Of a DNA stretch of 64,000 nucleotides, positions 9,133 to 16,980 are shown piece after piece; position 1 is the first letter of the stretch; every line of letters starts with the position of its first letter. The notes under the pieces are model-generated. The model saw nothing but the letters and a program-made list of their open reading frames with translations, ran no database searches and was not told the DNA's origin. This DNA is from an uncultured Burkholderiales bacterium. GTDB taxonomy: Bacteria; Pseudomonadota; Gammaproteobacteria; Burkholderiales; Burkholderiaceae. The DNA lies in NCBI GenBank assembly GCA_946480465.1, contig CAMLJY010000018.1, positions 1 through 64,000 on the forward strand. The letters run 5' to 3'. The position numbers and the translations under genes were made by a program.

Positions 9133-9147
9133 GTTGGTCTGGGCAAC
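9133..9147. promoter_or_regulatory. Candidate operator box 2 (GTTG-N7-CAAC)
   Basis: The second inverted repeat, GTTGGTCTGGGCAAC, has the same arms and spacer length as the box at 9110-9124. Only the spacer differs. Its position, 103 bases before the chosen kptA start, suits control of the rightward operon. Confidence 0.45.
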
Positions 9148-9249
9148 TTTCGAGAGCCATGTTGGAGATCCCTTTCGCCAAGGGCCAGCCGGTTGCGCAT
9201 GCGAGAGAGGGCATGCAGTGGTCCAGTGATGATGAAAGATGACAACAAG

Positions 9250-9801
9250 ATGACCGATCACGACAAGCTGAAGTCAATCAGCAAGTTCCTGAGTTTCGTG
9301 CTGCGCCATGAGCCTCAATCCATCGGCCTGGTACTGGACGAAGCCGGCTGGGCCAAGGTGGACGAATTGCTCGCGAAGGCCGCAGCGGCGGGTAGGCGGC
9401 TGGACCGCGTTTTGCTGCAGCAGGTGGTGGAACACAATGACAAGCGGCGCTTCGCGCTGAGTGAAGACAGCGTGCGAATTCGCGCCAACCAGGGCCATTC
9501 GATCGACGTTGTGCTCGGCTTGCAGCCCGTGCAGCCGCCGGACGTGCTGTACCACGGCACCGCCACCCGTTTCCTGGATTCCATCCTGGCCGCCGGCCTT
9601 GACAAGCGCCAGCGCCACCATGTTCACCTGACCGAAAGCCTCGCTACGGCCAAGGCCGTCGGACAGCGCTATGGCAAGGTGGTGCTGCTGGCGGTCGACG
9701 CCCGGTGCATGGCCGTGGACGGACATGCGTTCTATTGCTCGGACAATGGCGTCTGGCTGACCGAAGCTGTACCGCCCCAGTACCTGGAGCCGATGACATG
9801 A
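9250..9801 (+). CDS. kptA: RNA 2'-phosphotransferase (Tpt1/KptA)
   Basis: 183 residues, close to the size of E. coli KptA. The N-terminal signature [19 protein letters not shown] carries the first catalytic Arg-His pair (R19, H20). [21 protein letters not shown] and HHVHLTES follow, which bind the NAD+ nucleotide in the family, and [16 protein letters not shown] closes the fold. The enzyme transfers an internal RNA 2'-phosphate to NAD+, giving ADP-ribose 1'',2''-cyclic phosphate and nicotinamide. The ATG at 9250 matches the family N-terminus and has a weak GAAAG ahead of it. In-frame ATGs at 9229 and 9232 would add up to seven residues. Its stop overlaps the next start (ATGA). Confidence 0.93.
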   Translation: MTDHDKLKSISKFLSFVLRHEPQSIGLVLDEAGWAKVDELLAKAAAAGRRLDRVLLQQVVEHNDKRRFALSEDSVRIRANQGHSIDVVLGLQPVQPPDVLYHGTATRFLDSILAAGLDKRQRHHVHLTESLATAKAVGQRYGKVVLLAVDARCMAVDGHAFYCSDNGVWLTEAVPPQYLEPMT

Positions 9802-10184
9802 CTACCGAATGCACGACCCTGTTTCGACCGACGGGTCCGCAGGAGTTGGCGCTGGTGGCTGATTCGGGCTACAGGCGCTGGCCTCCACGCTTGCCAGATC
9901 AGCCCATCTTCTATCCCGTCGCCAATGAACAGTACGCCATCGAAATTGCGCGAGACTGGAACGTGCCTGCCAGTGGCGCCGGTTTCGTTACGCGCTTCCT
10001 CGTGAAGAAGGATTTCATGGACCGGTACCCGTTGCAGCAAGTCGGTGCAAGGCACCACGTGGAGTGGTGGGTGCCCGCCGAGGAACTGGAGATGCTCAAC
10101 GATTGCATCGTTGGGGAGATCACGGTGCTCTGGCGATTCGATCAGCACGGTGCGTATCGGTTGCGCTCAGGAGAACAAGCATGA
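9798..10184 (+). CDS. Small conserved protein of ADP-ribose gene clusters
   Basis: 128 residues, starting inside the kptA stop (ATGA overlap). Readable motifs are [52 protein letters not shown] and [14 protein letters not shown]. From memory, proteins of this pattern are annotated 'ADP-ribosylation/crystallin J1', although they do not contain the ARH/J1 glycohydrolase fold. It has no signal peptide or membrane segment. The tight overlap on both sides with kptA and the NADAR gene argues for a shared task on NAD-derived nucleotides. Its biochemical activity is not known to me. Confidence 0.8.
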   Translation: MTTECTTLFRPTGPQELALVADSGYRRWPPRLPDQPIFYPVANEQYAIEIARDWNVPASGAGFVTRFLVKKDFMDRYPLQQVGARHHVEWWVPAEELEMLNDCIVGEITVLWRFDQHGAYRLRSGEQA

Positions 10185-10747
10185 ATCCCATTGCAGATGT
10201 GCGTGATGTACACGCCCTTCGTCATTGCATCGCGCGGGGCACGGAGCCGCGCTTTCTGTTCTTCTGGGGTCATCAGCGTGCCAAGGACGGCCGCATCGGA
10301 AAGGCCTGCTTCAGCCAGTGGTACGACGCGCCTTTCGTGGTGAATGGCGCCCGCTATTCCACGGCGGAGCATTTCATGATGGCCGAGAAGGCTCGTCTCT
10401 TTGGAGACGAGGCCGTTCGCCAGCGGGTGCTGATGGCCGCGACCCCCGGTGAGGCCAAGAAGCTCGGTCGCGAGGTTGCCGGCTTCGACGAGGGCGCGTG
10501 GGTGCGTGAGCGCTTCGGCGTGGTCGTCGCCGCGAACCTCGGGAAGTTCGGGCAGAACGATGCGCTGCGGGACTTTCTGACGCAGACCGGCGACCGTGTG
10601 CTGGTGGAGGCCAGCCCGGTCGACAGCATCTGGGGCATTGGCCTGGCGGCTGATCATCCCGATGCAACGAGGCCGGATCGGTGGCCGGGGCTGAACCTGC
10701 TCGGATTCGCGCTGATGGAAGTGCGGACCAGGCTGGTGACCGAGTGA
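10181..10747 (+). CDS. NADAR family N-glycosidase (YbiA-like)
   Basis: 188 residues with NADAR hallmarks: FLFFWGHQ near residue 25, then FSQWYDAPFVVNGARYST running into AEHFMMAEKARLFGD, and near the C-terminus SPVDSIWGIGLA. YbiA/RibX members cleave N-glycosidic bonds in riboflavin intermediates; other NADAR proteins remove ADP-ribose from guanine. The start at 10181 overlaps the previous stop as ATGA, and CAGGAG sits 8 bases upstream. Given KptA and an ADP-ribosylglycohydrolase nearby, a role in processing ADP-ribosylated nucleic acid or free ADP-ribose derivatives is the likelier reading, but this is inference. Confidence 0.9.
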   Translation: MNPIADVRDVHALRHCIARGTEPRFLFFWGHQRAKDGRIGKACFSQWYDAPFVVNGARYSTAEHFMMAEKARLFGDEAVRQRVLMAATPGEAKKLGREVAGFDEGAWVRERFGVVVAANLGKFGQNDALRDFLTQTGDRVLVEASPVDSIWGIGLAADHPDATRPDRWPGLNLLGFALMEVRTRLVTE

Positions 10748-10766
10748 ATCACGCCATCCTGCTCCC

Positions 10767-11020
10767 ATGTCGACGCTGATCTTCACGCCCCGATTCATCG
10801 GCGACTCGCAGGCGCTCTGGAAAGCGGCTGCAGCGCTGGGATGGAAGACGGAGCGGCTCAGTGCTTGGCGGGCCGGGGCACCTTTGGCAATTGCCTGATG
10901 CCGTGCTGCATGGCCAGCCCTTTCGGACCGGCCCTAGCCGAGCAGCTCGGTGTTGGCCGTGTCGATCCGCCAGAAAGTTGGCTCGTGCGGCTGCCTGTCG
11001 GCATCCCGGGCTCAAGCTAA
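10767..11020 (+). pseudogene. Decayed and truncated gene, likely ATP-grasp protein
   Basis: An ATG at 10767 opens 43 codons (MSTLIFTPRFIGDSQALWKA, GWKTERLSAWRAG) ending in TGA at 10896-10898. Protein-like sequence carries on in other frames: GHLWQLPDAVLHGQPF, then FGPALAEQLGVGRVDPPESW and LVRLP before TAA at 11018-11020. The pieces resemble the first 80 or so residues of DUF4343-type ATP-grasp proteins as I remember them. Two frameshifts and loss of everything after this point indicate a remnant. It sits 19 bases after the NADAR stop, as the last gene of that operon would. The end of the lacI-type gene from the other strand overlaps it. Confidence 0.55.
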
Positions 11021-12015
11021 CCCGCCGTCGACGCGCGCTCGACGATGCCGAAGCCGAGGTCGACGATCTTGTCTGCCACTTCCTCGCCGCGGCAGCGGGC
11101 GATGATCATCGCGGCGGCACGCCGGCCGATCTCGGCGCCTTCGATGCGCACCGTGGTCAGTGAAGGCAGCAGGTGCGCGGCGAAGTCGGCGTCGCCGAAG
11201 CCGCAGACCGCCAGCTGCTCGGGGATCTTGAGCCCGCGTGCCTGCGCTTCGATCATCACGCCCTGGGCCAGGCCGTCCGAGCTGCAGCACACCGCCTGCA
11301 GGTCGGGCGCCTGCGCCAGCAGCTCGGCCAGGGCCTGGCGGCCCAGCTGAAGGTTGCTGGGCGCCTTCACCATCGCGGTGGGGACCTCGCGGCCGATGGC
11401 AGCCATGAAGCCGGCGCGGCGGGTGCGGGCGCGCTGGTCGTCGGCGGTCGCGATGCCGACGCGGCACCAGCCCTTGGCGAGGAAGAAGCCCGCCACCGCG
11501 CTGCCGACGTGCTGGTGCGAGAAGCCGACCAGCATGTCCGCCGGCCGGTCGGTCAGGTCCCAGGTCTCGACCACCGGGATGCCGGCACGGCGCACGCGTT
11601 CGACCGACTCCTGCGCGCCGAGCAGGCCGGCGACGACGATCGCGTCGACGCGGCGGCTGATCATCGTCGTCAGCAGCGCGGCTTCGCGGGCGCGGTCGTA
11701 GCCGGTCTGGCCCAGGATCAGCTGGTAGCCGGCGCGGTCCAGTTCCTCCGTCAGGGCCTGCACGGTGGGCAGGAACTGCGGCACCGAAATCACCGGCACC
11801 AGCGCGGCCACCGTCATGCTGCGGCGCGACTTCAAGCCGCCGGCCAGCAGGTTGGGCACGTAGCCGGTGGCTTCGACCGCCTCGCGCACGCGCTGGATGG
11901 TGGCGCCGGACACCCGGTCCGGGTTGCTCAGCGCCCGCGAGGCGGTGATCAGCGACACGCCGGCCGCGCGGGCCACGTCGTGCAGGGTGACGGACTTGTG
12001 GCGGGGCGGGTTCAT
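11017..12015 (-). CDS. LacI-family transcriptional regulator (GntR-like)
   Basis: 332 residues. The N-terminal HTH and hinge are complete (VTLHDVARAAGVSLITASRA; then EATGYVPNLLAGGLKSRRS). The periplasmic-binding-protein-like sensor core follows, with AALVPVISVPQFLPT and the late ASTA-type C-terminus. The sequence most resembles gluconate/hexarate-type GntR repressors. It is divergent from garD across a gap that carries two similar palindromes, so it most likely represses garD and itself and responds to a sugar acid. The sugar specificity is inferred from this context. Confidence 0.88.
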   Translation of the reverse strand: MNPPRHKSVTLHDVARAAGVSLITASRALSNPDRVSGATIQRVREAVEATGYVPNLLAGGLKSRRSMTVAALVPVISVPQFLPTVQALTEELDRAGYQLILGQTGYDRAREAALLTTMISRRVDAIVVAGLLGAQESVERVRRAGIPVVETWDLTDRPADMLVGFSHQHVGSAVAGFFLAKGWCRVGIATADDQRARTRRAGFMAAIGREVPTAMVKAPSNLQLGRQALAELLAQAPDLQAVCCSSDGLAQGVMIEAQARGLKIPEQLAVCGFGDADFAAHLLPSLTTVRIEGAEIGRRAAAMIIARCRGEEVADKIVDLGFGIVERASTAG

Positions 12016-12094
12016 GCGAGGGTGGCGGCGCGGCCTGCGCTGGGAAGCAGCGGGCGATTATGCGAGCGCCCTGCGTGCTTGCTTGACGGGCTGA

Positions 12095-12110
12095 ATGACA
12101 ACGTTAGCAT
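12095..12110. promoter_or_regulatory. LacI-type operator candidate, proximal to the repressor
   Basis: ATGACAACGTTAGCAT is a 16-base palindrome with two mismatched pairs and the central CG that LacI-family proteins prefer. It lies 80 bases upstream of the repressor start. The sequence at 12142-12155 shares TGACA, the central CG and the closing CA. Confidence 0.5.
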
Positions 12111-12141
12111 CGCCTCTTCAGGCGTAAAGAGTGGTTCCGTT

Positions 12142-12155
12142 TGACATCGTTACCA
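12142..12155. promoter_or_regulatory. LacI-type operator candidate, proximal to garD
   Basis: TGACATCGTTACCA resembles the first site (TGACAACGTTAGCA) at 11 of 14 positions, including the central CG. Its start is 46 bases from that site and about 120 bases upstream of the garD start. Two sites in a divergent gap suit a looping or dual-promoter repressor. Confidence 0.4.
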
Positions 12156-12264
12156 TCGTGATACCGCCCGCCGCAAGGTTCGGCCAGCGCTGATCGCCGT
12201 GCGCCTCCAGCGCCCTCCCGTTCACACCTCGGACAGACCGTTTCGCGAAGCGTCCGGCGTTCAG

Positions 12265-13968
12265 ATGACCATGTCGACCACCCCCACACGCACCACCGCG
12301 CCGGGCACGACGCCTACGGCACCCACGGCACCCACGGCACCCACGGCACCCACGACGCCCATGACGCCCATGACGCCCATGACGCCCATGACGCCCATGA
12401 CCCCGCTGACCATCCGCATGAACGAAGGCGACAACGTCGCCATCGTCGCCAACGAAGGCGGCCTGCCCGCGGGTGCGGTGCTGCCGGACGGCCCGGTGCT
12501 GGTGGAGCGGGTGCCGCAAGGCCACAAGGTGGCGCTGGTCGACATTGCCGAGGACGCGCCGGTGCTGCGTTATGGCGTGGCGATCGGCCATGCGCTGAAG
12601 CCCATTCCGGCCGGCAGCTGGGTGCATGAGCGGCTGTTGAGGATGCCCGAGGCGCGCGGGCTCGATGGCCTGCCCCTTGCCACCGCCAGGCGCGCGCCGC
12701 TGCCGCCGCTGGAGGGCTACACCTTCCAGGGCTACCGCAATGCCGACGGCACGGTCGGCACGCGCAACATCCTCGCCATCACGCAGACGGTGCAGTGCGT
12801 CGCCGGGGTCACCAGCTTCGCGGTGCAGCGCATCAGGGCCGAGCTGTTGCCGCGTTATCCGAACGTGGACGACGTCGTCGCGCTGGAGCATGGCTATGGC
12901 TGCGGCGTCGCCATCGACGCGCCGGACGCGGTGGTGCCGATCCGCACCGTGCGCAACATCAGCCTGAACCCCAACTTCGGCGGCGAGGTGATGGTGGTGA
13001 GCCTGGGCTGCGAGAAGCTGCAGCCCGAGCGGCTGATGCCGCCCGGCAGCATGCCGATCGTGGCCGCGGCCGCGGCCGCGACCGCGGATGCCGACGCCCG
13101 CGAGCCGCTCGACGTGGTGTGCCTGCAGGACGAGGCGCACGTCGGCTTCATGGCCATGGTCGAGTCCATCCTGCGCCAGGCCGACGTGCACCTGCAGCGG
13201 CTGAACGCCCGCCGGCGCGAGACCGTGCCGGCCAGCGAACTGGTGGTGGGCGTGCAGTGCGGCGGCAGCGATGCGTTCTCGGGCGTCACCGCGAACCCGG
13301 CCGTGGGTTTCTGCACCGACCTGCTGGTGCGTGCCGGCGCGAGCGTGATGTTCTCGGAGACCACCGAGGTGCGCGATGGCATCGCCCAGCTCACGGCCCG
13401 CGCGGCGACGCCGGAGGTTGCCGCCGCGATGATCCGCGAGATGGCCTGGTACGACGCCTACCTGCAGCGCGGCAGCGTGGACCGCAGCGCCAACACCACG
13501 CCCGGCAACAAGAAGGGTGGCCTGTCGAACATCGTCGAGAAGGCGATGGGCTCGATCGTGAAATCAGGCACCGCGCCGATCAGCCACGTGCTGGCGCCCG
13601 GCGAGAAGCTGAAGGGCAAGGGCCTGGCCTACGCCGCCACGCCGGCCAGCGATTTCATCTGCGGCACGCTGCAGCTGGCCGCGGGCATGAACCTGCACGT
13701 GTTCACCACCGGCCGCGGCACGCCGTATGGCCTGGCGGCGGTGCCGGTGATCAAGGTGGCCACGCGCAGCGAGCTGGCGCGCCGCTGGCACGACCTGATG
13801 GACATCGACGCCGGCCGCATCGCCGACGGCAGCGCCACGATCGAAGACGTGGGCTGGCAGCTGTTCCGCTTCATGCTGGACGTGGCCAGCGGCCGCAAGA
13901 AGACCTGGGCCGAACACTGGAAGCTGCACAACGCGCTGGTGCTGTTCAATCCGGCGCCGGTGACGTGA
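12265..13968 (+). CDS. garD: Galactarate dehydratase (UxaA/GarD family)
   Basis: 567 residues, matching E. coli GarD along almost its whole length: [29 protein letters not shown] (SAF domain), then [90 protein letters not shown] and a C-terminus FNPAPVT. It dehydrates galactarate to 5-keto-4-deoxyglucarate. The N-terminus differs: about 45 extra residues consist mainly of a Thr/Pro/Ala/Met tandem repeat coded by a 9-bp minisatellite. The start is uncertain. ATG 12265 has no good ribosome binding site and each ATGACG repeat offers another in-frame ATG. The LacI-type gene is divergent. Confidence 0.92.
   Translation: MTMSTTPTRTTAPGTTPTAPTAPTAPTAPTTPMTPMTPMTPMTPMTPLTIRMNEGDNVAIVANEGGLPAGAVLPDGPVLVERVPQGHKVALVDIAEDAPVLRYGVAIGHALKPIPAGSWVHERLLRMPEARGLDGLPLATARRAPLPPLEGYTFQGYRNADGTVGTRNILAITQTVQCVAGVTSFAVQRIRAELLPRYPNVDDVVALEHGYGCGVAIDAPDAVVPIRTVRNISLNPNFGGEVMVVSLGCEKLQPERLMPPGSMPIVAAAAAATADADAREPLDVVCLQDEAHVGFMAMVESILRQADVHLQRLNARRRETVPASELVVGVQCGGSDAFSGVTANPAVGFCTDLLVRAGASVMFSETTEVRDGIAQLTARAATPEVAAAMIREMAWYDAYLQRGSVDRSANTTPGNKKGGLSNIVEKAMGSIVKSGTAPISHVLAPGEKLKGKGLAYAATPASDFICGTLQLAAGMNLHVFTTGRGTPYGLAAVPVIKVATRSELARRWHDLMDIDAGRIADGSATIEDVGWQLFRFMLDVASGRKKTWAEHWKLHNALVLFNPAPVT
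12316..12405 (+). repeat. 9-bp minisatellite within the 5' end of garD
   Basis: Ten back-to-back 9-base units: four ACGGCACCC, one ACGACGCCC, four ATGACGCCC and one ATGACCCCG. They code for TAP, TTP and MTP triplets. Units are a multiple of three, so slippage changes linker length without breaking the frame. The arrays are perfect copies, which indicates recent expansion. There is no spacer structure, so it is not CRISPR. Confidence 0.9.
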
Positions 13969-14011
13969 TTCTTCGCGATCCCAGGAGAGGCGTTGATAAC
14001 GCGTTAGATGA

Positions 14012-14551
14012 TCAGCCGATCGCCACCGGCCGGCGCGGCGGCGACGGATCGTCCACCAGCGGCTGCAGCTCCTTCACCCACCAGCCGACGTCGCGCCAGG
14101 CACCGTGCTTGAAGCCGACCTTCTCGTAGACGCCGATCGGCCGGTAGCCCACCGATTCGTGCAGCGCCACGCTGCCCGGGTGCGGCAGCGAAATGCCGGC
14201 GTAGGCGCGGAAGAAGCCCAGGTCCACCAGCTGCCGGTGCAGCGCCTCGTACAGGCGCCGGCCCAATCCCTGGCCGCGGGCGTCCTCGCGGATGTAGACG
14301 GAGGTGTTCACCGACCACTGGTAGCTGGGTGGGTCGCGGTGGCTGCCGGCGCAGGCATAGCCGGTCACCTCGCCCAGGGTGTTCTCGGCCACCAGCCAGG
14401 GGTAGCGCGCCAGGGTCTTGGCGATGCGCCCACGCATCTCATCCGCGGTCGGCGGCTCCCATTCGAAGGAGATTGCGGTGCCGAGGACGACGGGCGCGAA
14501 GATGCCGACCATGGCTTCGGCATCGTTGGGGGTGGCGGAGCGTAGGTGCAT
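14012..14551 (-). CDS. GNAT N-acetyltransferase, phosphinothricin/methionine-sulfoximine acetyltransferase type
   Basis: 179 residues. The acetyl-CoA binding loop VYIREDARGQGLGRRLYEAL (R/Q-x-x-G-x-G/A) is intact. The family signature MVGIFAPVVLGTAISFEWEP at the start and LPHPGSVALHESVGYRPIGV then YEKVGFKHGAWRDVGWW near the end are those of the Pat/Bar/MddA group. These enzymes N-acetylate glutamate analogues such as phosphinothricin or methionine sulfoximine; in the cell many act on methionine derivatives. It is convergent with garD, 43 bases from its stop. Function is family-level. Confidence 0.88.
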   Translation of the reverse strand: MHLRSATPNDAEAMVGIFAPVVLGTAISFEWEPPTADEMRGRIAKTLARYPWLVAENTLGEVTGYACAGSHRDPPSYQWSVNTSVYIREDARGQGLGRRLYEALHRQLVDLGFFRAYAGISLPHPGSVALHESVGYRPIGVYEKVGFKHGAWRDVGWWVKELQPLVDDPSPPRRPVAIG

Positions 14552-14720
14552 GCGCGCGGGCGATGGGGTGGGAACGTGGGCTGCACATCATAGGCAGTGG
14601 CCGCAAGGCGTGAGGCGCGCCAATCGCGCTGCTCGCGGCAATCGCTCCAGTCGCTCGAATCTCTCACAGCGGTGGTGCCGCTGCAGTACCCGGCCCGGCC
14701 GGCGGGGCACACGGCGCCGC

Positions 14721-15152
14721 TCAGCGGCAGGCGAAAAAGGTGACGTAGCGCTGGTGCGTCGCGATGCCGACCCGCTCCAGCTTCGGGTTGAGCAGGTTGC
14801 GGTGGTGGCTGGGCGACTGCCGCCAGCCGTCCAGCAGCGCCTGTGCGGTGCGGTGGTTCCAGCCCAGGTTCTCGACGCAGACCTTGCTGCCGCTTCGGCC
14901 GTAGCGGTTGCGGAAGCCCTCGTGCGTGAGCACGCGCTGCGTGGCCATGGCCTCGCTGTGCTCATCGGCCAGCGCGGACAGCTCGGCCGCCGGCTTCAGC
15001 GGCTGCAGGCCTTGCTCGCGGCGGTAGTCGTTGACCAGTTCGAACAGCCGCTGCACGAAGGCTTCGCCGGCCTCGGCGGCCGATCCGGTGCTGGACGCGG
15101 ACTGCGCCGGCAGGGCGCTCGCCAGGGCCAGCAGGAGGAGCCAGGTTCGCAT
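14721..15152 (-). CDS. Secreted CAP-domain (SCP/PR-1) protein
   Basis: 143 residues: a signal peptide (MRTWLLLLALASALPAQSAS) followed by a CAP domain with VNDYRREQGLQPLKPAAELS, a central histidine (ADEHSEAMATQRVLTHEGF), VCVENLGWN, LLDGWRQSPSHHRNLLNPK and a final VTFFACR. The two histidines and the glutamate of the CAP cavity are present. It is expected in the periplasm or outside the cell; the molecular role of bacterial CAP proteins is mostly unsettled. The ATG at 15152 gives the shortest form with a proper signal peptide. Confidence 0.85.
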   Translation of the reverse strand: MRTWLLLLALASALPAQSASSTGSAAEAGEAFVQRLFELVNDYRREQGLQPLKPAAELSALADEHSEAMATQRVLTHEGFRNRYGRSGSKVCVENLGWNHRTAQALLDGWRQSPSHHRNLLNPKLERVGIATHQRYVTFFACR

Positions 15153-15266
15153 GGTCGGCGCATGGGATCGCGTGGGACTGCCCTGTCTTCGGCGCTTCGT
15201 CCCGGGTCTTGAGCCGACGAAGGCGGAACCCGGGGGTGCGGAGCCGCCTGACCGGGCCACGCGCGT

Positions 15267-16268
15267 TCACTTCCGGCGCCGCTGCCAGGCCAGCAGCCCC
15301 AGCGCGCCCAGCGCCAGCGCCCAGGCGGGCGGCTCGGGCACCTCCTGCGGTCCCGCGGCGCCTTTGCCGCCTTCGTCGTCCTCCTCGTCGGCCTCTTCGC
15401 CCAGCACGGCGACGTTGTTGCACACGTAGGGCACCATCACCGTGTGCAGGTGGCCGCGGTCATCGCGCACCTCGTACAGCGCGGCATGTTCGACGTGGCC
15501 GGCAGGAAAGTTCACGCGGGTGGCGAAACACAAGGTGTTGCCGAAACCCATGGCCCGCAGCCGCGGGCTGAACTTGCGCTGGCCGTCCAGCGTGCTCACC
15601 GCGTCGCGGCTGATTCGCACCTGGCCGTGCAGCTCGCCGCGGTCGGCCATGGCCGCCACCTGGCGCACCACCTCCGGCGGCAGCCGGGCCGCCGACAGCG
15701 CCTGCGCCACGGTGCCCCGGTAACGGTTGGCACCCGGTGTGCCCCAGGCGCAGTGGCGGCGCAGCGTCAGCGGCGTGGCATTGGCGCGCACGCGCGCATC
15801 CGCGGCCGGCAGCTCAGGTCCTTCGACGTCTTCTCCCGGCGCCGCCAGCCGCGCCAGCGCGGCGGCGCCGGCGGCACTCGCGGCGCTGGCCGCATGCACC
15901 GCCTGCGCCGGGCCCGACGGCTGCTTCCACTGGCGGATCCCCAGCACTGCCGCCCCGGCCAGCCCGGCGCCGGCGACCAGCCACAGCAGCCGCGTGCGCC
16001 ATGGCGAGGGTCGCTGCGCGGCCGGCGGCGCCTGTTCCAGCCGACCGACCAGGCCTTCCCAGCCGCAGGCCGCGTCCATGCAGTGATAGCGGTGCAGCGA
16101 ACGGAACAGGCTGGCCCAGCGGTCCAGCCGATTCCGGTGCAGGCGTTCGATCGGTCCGCCGCAATCGGGGCAACGGTGGCCGTCGGGCAATTCTTCGCCG
16201 TCCGGGCCGAGGGGCACGGGTCGCATCGTCTTCTCCGGCAGGCCCACACGGCCACCCAGCCGCGCCAT
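15267..16268 (-). CDS. Zinc-ribbon membrane protein with PEP-CTERM-like tail
   Basis: 333 residues. Near the N-terminus is a four-cysteine ribbon: HRCPDCGGPIERL and YHCMDAACGWEGLVGRLE. A transmembrane helix follows (LLWLVAGAGLAGAAVLGI). The middle is an Ala-rich linker and then a compact domain with LTLRRHCAWGTPGANRYRGT. The end is acidic (GEEADEEDDEGG) and then VPEPPAWALALGALGLLAWQ plus RRRK, which has the three-part PEP-CTERM sorting layout: VPEP, hydrophobic helix, arginines. An internal membrane helix plus a cytoplasmic-type ribbon is unusual for a sorted exoprotein. The ATG at 16226 would trim 14 residues. Confidence 0.75.
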   Translation of the reverse strand: MARLGGRVGLPEKTMRPVPLGPDGEELPDGHRCPDCGGPIERLHRNRLDRWASLFRSLHRYHCMDAACGWEGLVGRLEQAPPAAQRPSPWRTRLLWLVAGAGLAGAAVLGIRQWKQPSGPAQAVHAASAASAAGAAALARLAAPGEDVEGPELPAADARVRANATPLTLRRHCAWGTPGANRYRGTVAQALSAARLPPEVVRQVAAMADRGELHGQVRISRDAVSTLDGQRKFSPRLRAMGFGNTLCFATRVNFPAGHVEHAALYEVRDDRGHLHTVMVPYVCNNVAVLGEEADEEDDEGGKGAAGPQEVPEPPAWALALGALGLLAWQRRRK

Positions 16269-16367
16269 TGCAGTCCACCGCGGCGCGGCCGGCCTTGAGC
16301 GCGGTCAAGCCATGCAACGTCCCGCCACGCGGGTGTCGTGCGCCGCGGCTTTCCGTGAGCAGTTCTA

Positions 16368-16404
16368 CCGCCGGCGGGTGTCGGGGACCCGCGACCACCG
16401 GCGG
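16368..16404. terminator. GC-rich hairpin between two minus-strand genes
   Basis: Outer arms CCGCCGG (16368-16374) and CCGGCGG (16398-16404) enclose inner arms CGGGT (16375-16379) and ACCCG (16387-16391). It lies downstream of the cupin gene (minus strand) and upstream of the PEP-CTERM-tailed gene, where an intrinsic or attenuating stem-loop would fit. No T-run follows, so termination strength is doubtful. Confidence 0.35.
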
Positions 16405-16446
16405 CTTGGCTCCCAGCGCCGTGCCGACGCGCCGCCGGCAGGCGCT

Positions 16447-16878
16447 TCAGCCCCGCCGCAGCTGTTCGGCCAGGCTGCGGGTCATCGGCGTGCGCAGCTT
16501 GCCGGTGTGCTCGGTGGTCACCGTTTCCACCAGCGCGATCAGGCATTCGTCCTCGGCCACGGGGTTGTGCAGCGCACCGCGGGGAACGACGTGCATGCTG
16601 CCCGCGCTCAGCTCCACCGCCGGCCGGTCGCGGTATTCGATGCGCAGCCGGCCCTGCAGCACGAGGAACAGCTCGTCTTCCTGGTCGTGGGCGTGCCAGG
16701 CCAGGCGGCCGTGCAGCCGGGCCACCTTCACGTACTGGTCATTGACCCGCGCCACCACACGCGGCGACCAGGTCTCGGTCAGCGCCGCGGCGGCGGCCAG
16801 CAGGTCCACGGGGGTGGGAAATGAATCGGGCGCGTCGGCGCAACCGGGCGAATCGGGAACGGGGGGCGAATCGGGCAT
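16447..16878 (-). CDS. Cupin-domain protein
   Basis: 143 residues. The cupin motif 1 is seen in GRLAWHAHDQEDELFLVLQG (two His and a Glu for metal) and motif 2 in GSMHVVPRGALHNPVAEDEC (His). The remaining C-terminus is LIALVETVTTEHTGKLRTPM. Single-domain cupins of this type are often mannose-6-phosphate-isomerase-like or small-molecule binding proteins; no reaction can be named. The ATG at 16878 is the last before the fold; an upstream extension has no homology. It is divergent from the LysR gene, with a 102-base gap. Confidence 0.8.
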   Translation of the reverse strand: MPDSPPVPDSPGCADAPDSFPTPVDLLAAAAALTETWSPRVVARVNDQYVKVARLHGRLAWHAHDQEDELFLVLQGRLRIEYRDRPAVELSAGSMHVVPRGALHNPVAEDECLIALVETVTTEHTGKLRTPMTRSLAEQLRRG

Positions 16879-16945
16879 GCGGCGTGACGGCAGTGGATGC
16901 AAAGGCCGGACTGTCGGGCGGCCCGGCCCCGGCCGCCATCGATAT

Positions 16946-16969
16946 CTTTCGATGGGGCCATCGTGAAAG
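16946..16969. promoter_or_regulatory. Inverted repeat ahead of the LysR gene
   Basis: CTTTCGATGG (16946-16955) is mirrored by CCATCGTGAAAG (16958-16969) with one inserted base. It lies in the divergent gap 12 bases before the LysR start. This is the place where LysR-type proteins bind to repress their own gene and activate the divergent one. Confidence 0.4.
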
Positions 16970-16980
16970 ACAATGCCCCG

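Noticed and set aside
12316..12405. Short tandem repeat considered as a CRISPR array
   Set aside because: Units are nine bases, back to back, without spacers, and in frame with garD.
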